DNA of 17,544 nt, from NCBI GenBank assembly GCA_040222185.1, contig JAVKDP010000033.1, positions 1-17,544 of the forward strand. Reading direction: 5' to 3'. The translations under genes and the position numbers were made by a program. Source of the DNA: JAVKDP01 sp040222185 (lineage in GTDB: Bacteria; Bacteroidota; Rhodothermia; Balneolales; Balneolaceae). Shown here one piece after another: positions 7,795 through 14,552 of the stretch. Position 1 is the stretch's first letter. Each line of letters opens with the position of its first letter. The notes beneath the pieces are model-generated. The model saw only the letters and a program-made list of their open reading frames with translations, ran no database searches and was not told where the DNA came from.

Positions 7795-9244
7795 GTTTAA
7801 GAGACAACATCCTGTTGCAGCAATTACCTCACTGTTGGGGATGCTTCGCCAGAATATTGTTCCTATAGCAATCTTTCTGGTAGTTGGCTCACGAAATACG
7901 GGTGAATACTTCTGGTACTTTTTTATGTTCGGGATTTTGTCCACCCTTGTACTTGGAATCTTTGGCTGGTTACTTTTTACCTACAGAGTAGTGGGAGATG
8001 AGCTTCAGATTAATAAAGGTATTCTTATTCGGAAAAAGCTTTATCTCACTAAAGACCGAATCCAGGTAATTGATATTACAGAAGGGATTTTACAGCGAAT
8101 GTTTGGATTGGTAAAAGTTGAGGTCAAATCTGCCGGCAGCGGTACAGAAAGTGCCACAATTAGTGCGATAACAAGAGAAGAGGCTGAAGAGTTACGCTCC
8201 GTTCTAAGAGGTGAGAGTAACTCTTCCACACAATCAATTGACATTGAACATGATTTTGAAGTTGAAACTATAGCAAAAGCACCCAGCCAGGTGTGGCATT
8301 TGCCAGGTAAAGATTTACTTCTTGCTGCACTAACGTCTGGTAATTTTGGGGTTATTGCATCTATTCTTGGGGCTGTATCAGGCCAATTGGAAGAATTTAT
8401 CAATGTTGAAAATATCGAATATATAACAAGAAATATTCCTGGACTGGATAATACTTCGGTTTACTTTGCATTATTCTTGTTCATTTTCATTGTTTCATAT
8501 ATCCTCTCATTTATTGGGGTGATCCTTAAGTACTCGGATTTTAAAATCGAGAAAAATGATAAGGAATTAACGATCACGAGCGGACTACTGGAACGTAAAC
8601 ATATCACTGTTCCATTCAACAGGATTCAAGCGGTTCGGTTTGTAGAGGGAGTTTTGAGGCAACCGTTTGGTTTTGGAATGTTATATGCAGAAAGTGCCGG
8701 GTATGAGAAACAGAACCAGGAGAAATCGATTGTTTTGCTCCCGTTTGTTAAGAAAGAATATCTGGAAGAGTTCTTTTTCGAATTCCTTAATGAATATACG
8801 GAGCCGGAGACCGATGTAACTCCTCCAAAAAAAGCATTATTTAAGTATTTAAGACGTCCGAATTATATGGTGTTGATACTAGTATCGGTGTTATGGATAT
8901 TCTGGGAACATGGCTGGATACTATATAGCCTGGTAGTTCCTTTCTCATTGTTGGGTTGGATTAGATTTAAAGATGCAGAATTGGGTTATACTGATAGTGT
9001 TATAAAGCTACAGTATCGTGTTCTTGCAAAAACCACTGCTATCTTGAGGCGGAACAGGACGCAGGTTGCTGAGATGAGTATTAATCCATTTCAGAAAAGA
9101 AAAGATTTGGCAAGTGTAAAATTAACGGCAGCCTCTGGTGCTGGTGGAAGAGTTTTTGAGATTTATGATTTGGAATACGATGATGCACTCAGTGTATTTA
9201 AGTGGCCTGTAGAAAAGGAAGAAGTAGATGAGCCTGCAAATTAA
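7787..9244 (+). CDS. Multi-PH-domain membrane protein, YdbT-like (bPH2)
   Basis: 485 residues alternating membrane hairpins and bacterial PH domains. Helices lie at about 22-35 and 43-65, with PH1 at about 66-142 (GILIRKKLYLTKDRIQVIDITEG, FGLVKVEVKSAG). Helices follow at about 178-200 and 226-248, with PH2 at about 250-335 (GLLERKHITVPFNRIQAVRFVEG, FGFGMLYAESAG). The last helices are at about 358-392, with a more diverged PH3 to about 470 (VLAKTTAILRRNRTQVAEMS). The three copies share the R-x-Q-V/A pattern, showing internal duplication. The protein probably forms a complex with the YdbS-like product, whose gene it overlaps by 8 bp. It overlaps the acetyltransferase gene downstream by 17 bp, so all three should be made together. 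Confidence 0.88.
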   Translation: MSEFKRQHPVAAITSLLGMLRQNIVPIAIFLVVGSRNTGEYFWYFFMFGILSTLVLGIFGWLLFTYRVVGDELQINKGILIRKKLYLTKDRIQVIDITEGILQRMFGLVKVEVKSAGSGTESATISAITREEAEELRSVLRGESNSSTQSIDIEHDFEVETIAKAPSQVWHLPGKDLLLAALTSGNFGVIASILGAVSGQLEEFINVENIEYITRNIPGLDNTSVYFALFLFIFIVSYILSFIGVILKYSDFKIEKNDKELTITSGLLERKHITVPFNRIQAVRFVEGVLRQPFGFGMLYAESAGYEKQNQEKSIVLLPFVKKEYLEEFFFEFLNEYTEPETDVTPPKKALFKYLRRPNYMVLILVSVLWIFWEHGWILYSLVVPFSLLGWIRFKDAELGYTDSVIKLQYRVLAKTTAILRRNRTQVAEMSINPFQKRKDLASVKLTAASGAGGRVFEIYDLEYDDALSVFKWPVEKEEVDEPAN

Positions 9245-9662
9245 TGTAGCAAGTGAAGAGGACTTAGGAAGTATTATAAGATTACTAAGCGAATATGATC
9301 TTCCAACCCAGGATATCGGTGACTCCGATATAGAGTTTTATGTTGTCAAAAAAGGGAGAGATCTAGTAGCCTGTGTTGGATTGGAGATAATTGAAGATAC
9401 TGCTTTACTGAGATCTCTGGCTATTGAAAAAGAAAGTGCTCATCAAGGAATAGGTACACAGCTTGTCAAATTCATTCTTGATGAGAGCTCAGTAAAACAA
9501 TTGAAATCAATATTCCTTCTTACAGAAACCGCAGCTTCTTTTTTTACAAAACTTGGTTTTAAAACAATCGAAAGGAATTCAGCACCTGAAGCTATGCAGC
9601 GTAGCACAGAGTTTTCAGAACTCTGTGCTGAAACCGCTGTTTGTATGAAGATAGACCTGTAA
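9228..9662 (+). CDS. arsN2: GNAT N-acetyltransferase, ArsN2-like
   Basis: 144 residues with a single GNAT fold. ALLRSLAI (59-66) is the beta-4 strand, ESAHQGIGTQLV (69-80) carries the acetyl-CoA pyrophosphate loop (QGIGT), and LLTETAASFFTKLGF (97-111) is the C-terminal half. The ending R..EFSELCAETAVCM matches my memory of ArsN2, the acetyltransferase found in arsenic-resistance clusters, including its LC..SA.CM tail. No arsenic genes are visible in the window, so the substrate here need not be an arsenical. The start overlaps the YdbT-like gene by 17 bp. A perfect 11-bp hairpin lies within the last 20 codons. GNAT assignment is firm; the ArsN2 subgroup is likely. Confidence 0.8.
   Translation: MSLQINVASEEDLGSIIRLLSEYDLPTQDIGDSDIEFYVVKKGRDLVACVGLEIIEDTALLRSLAIEKESAHQGIGTQLVKFILDESSVKQLKSIFLLTETAASFFTKLGFKTIERNSAPEAMQRSTEFSELCAETAVCMKIDL
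9603..9629 (+). other. Perfect 11-bp hairpin inside the acetyltransferase gene
   Basis: AGCACAGAGTT (9603-9613) and AACTCTGTGCT (9619-9629) are exact inverted arms around a 5-base loop, TTCAG. The element sits in codons for the conserved RSTEFSELCAE segment, about 30 bp before the stop. No U-tract follows, so it is not a standard intrinsic terminator. It could protect the 3' end of the four-gene transcript or be a processing site. Confidence 0.6.
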
Positions 9663-9671
9663 GTAAAAGTG

Positions 9672-9692
9672 GTAGCTTTATCCGAGAGCTAC
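9672..9692 (-). terminator. Weak terminator-like hairpin between convergent genes
   Basis: GTAGCT (9672-9677) pairs with AGCTAC (9687-9692), and one wobble plus one A-T pair extend the stem to 8 with a 5-base loop. On the minus strand it is followed by CACTTTTACTT, a poor but T-rich tract. It overlaps the last codons of the ZIP gene in the 15-bp convergent gap. It could end the minus-strand transcript; no T-tract is present on the plus side. Confidence 0.3.
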
Positions 9693-10505
9693 ATCCAATA
9701 CCATCATTAAACAGAATCCTACCATAGTTCCCAGCGTAGCAATATCTGTATTGCCATGCTGCTGGCTTTCAGGTATCAACTCTTCAATAACAACATAAAT
9801 CATGGCGCCAGCTGCAAATGCTAATGCGTAAGGTAGAATTGGTTGTATAAAGATTACGGCTGCTGCGCCAATTACCGCTGAAACAGGCTCAACAACACCT
9901 GAAAGCTGCCCAAACCAAAAACTCTTACCTCTGCCAAGTCCATCTCTGCGTAAGGGCATCGAAACAGCTGTGCCTTCCGGAAAGTTCTGAATCCCGATAC
10001 CTATAGCAAGTGTAACAGCTGCAGCTACGGTAGCTGTTCCGGTTGGATCGACACCAGTGGCGGCGGCTCCGAAAAGAACTCCTATAGCCAAACCCTCAGG
10101 AATATTATGTAATGTAATCGCGAGAACAAGTAAGGTAGATCTTCTCCAGCTAGTTGGGATTCCTTCAGCTTCCGATTTTGGAAGGCCTATATGAAGGTGA
10201 GGTAAGTATTGATCACATATTCTTAAGAAAACGCCTCCACCCAAAAAACCGATTACCGCAGGCATCCATGAAATTACTTCTTGAGCTTCTGCCATATCAA
10301 TCGATGGTATAATAAGAGACCAAACACTTGCAGCAATCATAACTCCGGCTGCAAAGCCCATCATACTATCTAAAAGAGCATAGTTTATTTTCTTAGTGAA
10401 GAATACAAGGGATGCACCGAGTGCTGTAACTCCCCAGGTGAAAAGCCCACCGAGGAGGGCTTGAACAATCGGGTTAAGGCTTAAAAACCAATCAGGAATA
10501 ATCAT
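9678..10505 (-). CDS. ZIP-family divalent metal transporter (ZupT/GufA-like)
   Basis: 275-residue inner-membrane protein with about eight hydrophobic helices and no signal peptide. The two metal-site helices are clear: HNIPEGLAIG (133-142) and QNFPEGTAVS (173-182), with a further acidic EELIPES (241-247). The cytoplasmic loop DQYLPHLHIG (98-107) is a short His-containing segment that may hold incoming metal. ZIP proteins move Zn2+, Fe2+ or Mn2+ into the cytoplasm; sequence alone does not settle which. It is a single-gene unit, convergent with the acetyltransferase gene and divergent from the 238-residue protein gene. A 24-bp palindrome 39-62 bp before the ATG suggests repression by a metal-sensing regulator. 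Confidence 0.92.
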   Translation of the reverse strand: MIIPDWFLSLNPIVQALLGGLFTWGVTALGASLVFFTKKINYALLDSMMGFAAGVMIAASVWSLIIPSIDMAEAQEVISWMPAVIGFLGGGVFLRICDQYLPHLHIGLPKSEAEGIPTSWRRSTLLVLAITLHNIPEGLAIGVLFGAAATGVDPTGTATVAAAVTLAIGIGIQNFPEGTAVSMPLRRDGLGRGKSFWFGQLSGVVEPVSAVIGAAAVIFIQPILPYALAFAAGAMIYVVIEELIPESQQHGNTDIATLGTMVGFCLMMVLDVALG

Positions 10506-10515
10506 GTTTTTATTT

Positions 10516-10523
10516 TAAAGGTA
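10516..10523 (-). promoter_or_regulatory. Candidate -7 element of the ZIP gene
   Basis: Read on the minus strand this is TACCTTTA, one mismatch from TAnnTTTG, 11-18 bp before the ATG. The expected -33 position falls in the A/T tract near 10543-10547, which the adjacent palindrome overlaps. Supports a repressor-occlusion arrangement, but the match is short. Confidence 0.35.
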
Positions 10524-10543
10524 CAGTTTGTTTAGGCTTAAAA

Positions 10544-10567
10544 AAAATTTAGTCTAAGCTAAATTTT
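10544..10567. promoter_or_regulatory. 24-bp palindrome, candidate metalloregulator operator of the ZIP gene
   Basis: Arms AAAATTTAG (10544-10552) and CTAAATTTT (10559-10567) are perfect inverted repeats around TCTAAG. The core TTTAG-N6-CTAAA resembles DtxR/IdeR/MntR-family operators (TTAGG-type half-sites; family knowledge). A second related half-element, TTTAGGCTTAAA, lies just beside it at 10531-10542. The position upstream of a metal importer and over the presumed -33 region fits metal-dependent repression. The regulator's gene is not in this window. Confidence 0.6.
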
Positions 10568-10579
10568 AATTATTAATCA

Positions 10580-10601
10580 TTTCTCACGTTTTAATGAGAA
10601 A
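10580..10601. promoter_or_regulatory. Inverted repeat upstream of the 238-residue protein gene
   Basis: TTTCTCA (10580-10586) and TGAGAAA (10595-10601) are perfect 7-bp arms around 8 bp. The element lies just upstream of a possible -7 element and 43-64 bp before the GTG start of the plus-strand gene. Could be an operator; AT-rich context makes chance symmetry possible. Confidence 0.35.
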
Positions 10602-10609
10602 AAAATTAA

Positions 10610-10617
10610 TACTTTCG
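10610..10617 (+). promoter_or_regulatory. Candidate -7 element of the 238-residue protein gene
   Basis: TACTTTCG is one mismatch from TAnnTTTG, 27-34 bp before the GTG start. A TTTT at 10589-10592 could be a poor -33 element at 17-bp spacing. Low confidence. Confidence 0.3.
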
Positions 10618-10643
10618 TATGGGTGTTAATTAAGGAATAACTA

Positions 10644-11360
10644 GTGACTAATAGCGATGCTTTTGGGGTTCCAATACAGGAAAACTATGCAAGAATACTG
10701 CTTAGGTTTTTTGAGATTGAGTGTGAGGTAGAGAATAATGCCCCGGATTTTGTATCTCCGGAGACAGATGAAATTTCTCTTCAAATAGAATTATCGGGTA
10801 ATTCTAAGACTATTATCCCTGCATTAGACAAGCCTCATAAAATACTATTCAAAGGAAAGGCAAAGAAAGATGCCTCTTTTTCATTTGAAATAGCTGAAAA
10901 CAGTATATGGTTTGATATACCTCTTGACCAGGTTAAAGATATTTGGGTTACTGATTTAAATTTTAATCTGATTAGTAAAACGCCTAAATACATCACTTAC
11001 TTTATTCAAAAATTGGATCATCAATTTGAATGGCTCCAGCCTGATTTGAAAACGGGCGAAATCAAAACGATGAGTATTTCCAAGAAGAAATTCAGCCCAA
11101 AAAAATCAAATGGAAAGGATAGTTATACTTCCGTTGAGATACTTCGGTGCGTTGATATGATAAGCAGGGCTATTAAAAAGATTGACCTGAGGATAAACGG
11201 AGCTTATGTTAAGTTTAATACCGATAAAGGTCGCCTGGAGCCTTTGATAATATCGATGGGAGAGAAGTTAGGATATAAAATAGAGGCATTAACTTCGGAA
11301 GAAATAGTATCTTTGGAAGTGAGTGGCCAAAGCGTTAGCCACTCTATTTTTCTCGTCTAA
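10644..11360 (+). CDS. Hypothetical protein, 238 residues, family not recognised
   Basis: I do not recognise this protein. It has no signal peptide or membrane helix, so it is probably cytoplasmic. It mixes charged beta-prone segments (44-110, for example ISLQIEL and KILFKGKAK), a Lys-rich loop (146-158) and a C-terminal alpha/beta part (162-220, with SVEILRCVDMISRAIKKIDLRI). The start is GTG; an in-frame stop lies two codons upstream and AAGGA (10632-10636) sits 7 bp before it, which supports GTG. The last residues, from about 227 on (VSGQSVSHSIFLV), are encoded by a terminator-like hairpin and its U-tract, so the true C-terminus may be shorter. It is convergent with the propeller operon across a 12-bp gap. 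It could bind nucleotides or nucleic acid, but nothing seen proves it. Confidence 0.7.
   Translation: MTNSDAFGVPIQENYARILLRFFEIECEVENNAPDFVSPETDEISLQIELSGNSKTIIPALDKPHKILFKGKAKKDASFSFEIAENSIWFDIPLDQVKDIWVTDLNFNLISKTPKYITYFIQKLDHQFEWLQPDLKTGEIKTMSISKKKFSPKKSNGKDSYTSVEILRCVDMISRAIKKIDLRINGAYVKFNTDKGRLEPLIISMGEKLGYKIEALTSEEIVSLEVSGQSVSHSIFLV
11321..11353 (+). terminator. Intrinsic terminator-like hairpin lying inside the coding region
   Basis: GAGTGGC (11321-11327) and GCCACTC (11338-11344) form a 7-bp GC-rich stem. After one mismatch, two more A-T pairs close an AGCG loop. TATTTTTCT follows directly (11345-11353). This is a good Rho-independent terminator for the plus strand, yet it falls inside the last 13 codons of the 238-residue protein, ahead of its TAA at 11358-11360. 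Confidence 0.65.
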
Positions 11361-11372
11361 AAGAAAATCAGT

Positions 11373-12506
11373 TTAATCTGTTTGCTTCCAAAAGTAGATT
11401 CCACCAGCTTGCTTACCGGTTTCTACATGGTCAACGAGTGTGTTCTCTGTAAGGTCAATAACGTCAACAGAACCAGGCTCACCACCAATACCTTCTACTG
11501 ATATAAATGCAAATTTGCTATCAGGAGAAATGGCTACACCATGTGACACTCTTCTGGTATTCGCAATTTTTGCCAACTCTTTTCCGGTTTCCAGATCCCA
11601 AACCCCGGTACTTCCTTCTCCTTTATAGCTTACTACAAGAAGTTTTCCATCGTTACTTACTTCGAGATTATAAGGGGCTTTTCCAGAATCAAATCTACGG
11701 GTTACTTCCCACTTCTCAGTATTTATCTCAAGCACTTCATTTGATCCATTACCAGCAACGTAAACAAATGGTTTGGTTGGATGTGGATCAGCCCAGGTTG
11801 GTTTTTCAACAGGTTTATGCATCATATCACCATGATTCATAGCAGAATGATCCATCTTTGAGTGATCCATTTCACCCATTGAAGATGATCCGCCTTTAGA
11901 AAGCTTCAAGCGGCGTGCAACCTCAAGAAGTTCTGTATCAACTTCAATAAGCTCATCAGTCATCATCGAAACATGATATTTTCGTGTTCCTGCTGTGTTG
12001 AGTCTTGAGCCATGCGGCATGATACCTGTTTCAATCTCCATAAGAACGTCCATCATATCCGGATCAACCACAGAAACAGTACTTGGAATCATATCTCCAT
12101 GAAGGTTGAAGTTCACTACATACAAAAAGCCGGTTGCTTCAGAAATCTCCATACTGGCAGGGAACATGCCTAGTTCAGTAGTGCCAACAAGTTCATCGGT
12201 ACCTGTTTTATACTTGGCCAATAAGCCATAAGGATTACCATGTGCAATAGACACAAACCAGTATTCCCCATCAGGAGAAACAGTAAGCCCGTGCGGTCCG
12301 TCTATTTCTGTTGGGTAACGTCCTACATCAATAGTTTTAGCAATATTGGCTTTTCTGCTTTCAGCATCAAAATGTACAAGGTGAACCTGGTCTTCCGATT
12401 CAGCGGCTACATAAACATAATAATCCTGCGCCGAGGTATCCTGAACAGGGGCAATAGCTATTACAAGAACAGCTATTACCGATAGAAGTTGAATTCTTAC
12501 TTTCAT
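11373..12506 (-). CDS. Secreted YVTN-type beta-propeller protein with Met/His-rich insert
   Basis: 377 residues from the ATG at 12506, which gives a proper signal peptide (1-26, ending TSAQ). An upstream in-frame ATG at 12548 would bury this peptide and overlap the preceding gene. The mature part is a beta-propeller of YVTN/lactonase-like blades: PHGLTVSPDG (71-80), FLYVVN (127-132), PHGSRLN (164-170), FVYVAGNG (247-254), SNDGKLLVVSY (284-294), SHGVAISPDSKFAFIS (321-336). An HG pair recurs in several blades. Between blades, residues ~210-230 contain alternating Met, His and Asp (MDHSKMDHSAMNHGDMMH), like the copper-binding repeats of CopA/PcoA-type proteins. A periplasmic or surface metal-binding role is inferred; the propeller's own ligand is unknown. 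It is last in a three-gene minus-strand operon, 10 bp after the LVIVD gene. Confidence 0.85.
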   Translation of the reverse strand: MKVRIQLLSVIAVLVIAIAPVQDTSAQDYYVYVAAESEDQVHLVHFDAESRKANIAKTIDVGRYPTEIDGPHGLTVSPDGEYWFVSIAHGNPYGLLAKYKTGTDELVGTTELGMFPASMEISEATGFLYVVNFNLHGDMIPSTVSVVDPDMMDVLMEIETGIMPHGSRLNTAGTRKYHVSMMTDELIEVDTELLEVARRLKLSKGGSSSMGEMDHSKMDHSAMNHGDMMHKPVEKPTWADPHPTKPFVYVAGNGSNEVLEINTEKWEVTRRFDSGKAPYNLEVSNDGKLLVVSYKGEGSTGVWDLETGKELAKIANTRRVSHGVAISPDSKFAFISVEGIGGEPGSVDVIDLTENTLVDHVETGKQAGGIYFWKQTD

Positions 12507-12516
12507 ATGAAGTCTA

Positions 12517-14520
12517 TTAATTAGTTCCACTAGAAGTACTTTCACCAAGTTTTATTGCCCAGATTCCTGAGTTCCAGTCAGATAAGAAAATATGTCCCTT
12601 ATAAGGTTGAGGTCCCCATGTGAAAGGAGCGTTAGGAATAGCAGCGTCTTTATGACGAGGTAAGAACATGGCGATTTCACGGCCCTGTTGGTATAAGTCT
12701 CCCATCAACTCACCGGAGATATCAACAATTCTTAAACCACCATTATAGAATGCGGCATACATGATGTCATCTTCGATCCAGTAGTTATGAGAACCAGCTT
12801 CGGGTACTTCATATCGAGCTACTTCTTTTGGATTTTCCCACCCATCAAATTTCACAAAGTGAACATAACCTGCAGCTCTGTTTGGGCCGGAAAAATCTAG
12901 GCCGTAAGGGAATGCTTCATCGCCGGCAGCTACATAGAAATCACCAGTAGACTTACTTTTGAAAGGGAAAGCAGCGTGATTCCATCCACTTGGGTACTTA
13001 TAACTTCCCAGCGGAACAGGATTAGATGGTGAGCCACCTGCACCCGGCATATCAGCGCTTGTGTTACTTCCAATATCTACAGCTATAATTCCATCACCCC
13101 AGTTTGATGAATAAGCGATACCATCTTCAATCCAAACATCATGAATAGCATGTCCTGGAGTATCTAATTCAAACCTACCAACTGTAGTTGGGTTTGTTGG
13201 GTCATCAATGTTGATGATGTCATATCTACGACCGTTATTTACGGCGTATACATGGTTTTCATAAATAAACGCATTGTGTACACCGCCAGTAAGATCCTTG
13301 TTGTATTCTGAAAGAGTCTTCACATTACTTGGATCGGTTACATCTAAAATGATAATACCGTTTTTCCGATCAGAAGCACCTTCACGTGTAATTACTGCGA
13401 TACGACCATCTTCAGATACTTTCACATCGTTTACCGTTCTTGCATCAACCTGAACGGTATCGATTGTATGGATATTTGAAGGGTCTGTAACATCCCAGAA
13501 GAAGGCCTCACCTCTTGCTCCCCAGGTTCCTGTAATAGCGTAGTCACGTCCGTCAACACCTTCCCAAATCCAAAGATCAGAGGTCTTAACATCAGGAACG
13601 ATTCCCTGACCTACAACCTGCACAGGGCGTTGAACATTTCTATAAACAACTCTTATAGTAGTTTCTTCTACCTGGTTTCCTGAACGAGCCAGGATGGTGT
13701 ATTTACCAGGATGGTTTGCAACAAAGCGTCCATCTTGCTCAATTAAAGCTGATGCGCCTTGACCGAGGTTATCATCTGGTGTAGCGATAAATGCATAGTT
13801 AATCGGGGCGTCTGCTACATCCGCTCCTCTACTCGTTTTTGCTTTTCCTACAAAACGAACTACATCACCTGTACGAATAGACTTGCCATCATAATTGTGT
13901 GTGAGTTCGATATCATCAGTTGGATTATCTTTCACAGAGATTTTCCAGGTTTGAGTAACATCTTCTGCTTTCGCAGTAATTGTCACATTTCCTTTTTTGA
14001 GGAGTTTGATTTCATTGAAGTCATTTACAGTAGCAACTTTCTCGTTTGAGCTGGTAAGCATTACTTCTACATTATCACGCATAGCACCTGATGCGTCCAT
14101 TACTTCGAAATGTAGTGGGAAGGAAGTTCCTTCATATACATTTCCAGGCGTTCCTGAAAATTTCACGCTAGTTACTGGAGGGTATTCAATTGTAACAGGT
14201 ACATTCAGGCTAACCCTGTTAGCGCCAATAGTACGAACCAAAATAGCATAGGATCCCGGCTTATAGGCAGTAACAAGTCCTTGCTGAGTAACACCCAGGT
14301 TTCGTCGGCTTCTGGAAAAGAACTGGACGGTATCTTGCGTAACATTGCCATCAGCATCATATACAGTAGCTTTTAATTGAAGCTCTTCATTTAGCTTGAG
14401 TTTCACTTCAGCAGGTTCAATAACAATTTTCTTTTCCTGAGCTAAACTTGCAGTACTAAGAGAAACTCCCAGTAACAAAACAAGAACAGATAAAAGTGAA
14501 TATTTCGAGGTTTTTTTCAT
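12517..14520 (-). CDS. Secreted Ig-like / LVIVD-repeat propeller protein (paralog A)
   Basis: 667 residues with a signal peptide (1-28, ending SLAQ). Three Ig-like (Big-type) domains follow at about 31-112, 114-197 and 200-293, the first two with VKLKLNEELQLKATVYDADG and VATVNDFNEIKLLKKGNVTITAKA patterns. From about 300 to 658 a propeller of LVIVD-type repeats appears: IIILDVTDPSNV (389-400), YDIINIDDPTNP (433-444), GLRIVDISGEL (595-605). Conserved histidines recur (GGVHN, GHAIHDVW, WNHAAFP, GSHNYW), suggesting a shared axial site. There is no obvious C-terminal sorting domain. It is closely similar to the upstream gene throughout, so the pair is a tandem duplication. Extracellular or periplasmic location is expected; the function of LVIVD proteins is unknown. 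Confidence 0.87.
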   Translation of the reverse strand: MKKTSKYSLLSVLVLLLGVSLSTASLAQEKKIVIEPAEVKLKLNEELQLKATVYDADGNVTQDTVQFFSRSRRNLGVTQQGLVTAYKPGSYAILVRTIGANRVSLNVPVTIEYPPVTSVKFSGTPGNVYEGTSFPLHFEVMDASGAMRDNVEVMLTSSNEKVATVNDFNEIKLLKKGNVTITAKAEDVTQTWKISVKDNPTDDIELTHNYDGKSIRTGDVVRFVGKAKTSRGADVADAPINYAFIATPDDNLGQGASALIEQDGRFVANHPGKYTILARSGNQVEETTIRVVYRNVQRPVQVVGQGIVPDVKTSDLWIWEGVDGRDYAITGTWGARGEAFFWDVTDPSNIHTIDTVQVDARTVNDVKVSEDGRIAVITREGASDRKNGIIILDVTDPSNVKTLSEYNKDLTGGVHNAFIYENHVYAVNNGRRYDIINIDDPTNPTTVGRFELDTPGHAIHDVWIEDGIAYSSNWGDGIIAVDIGSNTSADMPGAGGSPSNPVPLGSYKYPSGWNHAAFPFKSKSTGDFYVAAGDEAFPYGLDFSGPNRAAGYVHFVKFDGWENPKEVARYEVPEAGSHNYWIEDDIMYAAFYNGGLRIVDISGELMGDLYQQGREIAMFLPRHKDAAIPNAPFTWGPQPYKGHIFLSDWNSGIWAIKLGESTSSGTN

Positions 14521-14552
14521 TGGTGTAGTATTAGTTTGTTTTTCTAAAGCGC

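Noticed and set aside
11507..11842. Plus-strand open frames opposite the propeller genes (also 13759-14049, 12240-12485, 15787-15981)
   Set aside because: They lie wholly antisense to well-supported secreted proteins, encode low-complexity unlikely peptides and have no family features.
12507..12548. Upstream ATG at 12548 as the start of the YVTN propeller gene
   Set aside because: It would add 14 residues in front of a textbook signal peptide and overlap the preceding gene by 32 bp; the ATG at 12506 fits better.
14521..14552. Separate promoter for the second LVIVD gene
   Set aside because: The 32-bp gap holds no recognisable element, and a simple operon explains the layout.
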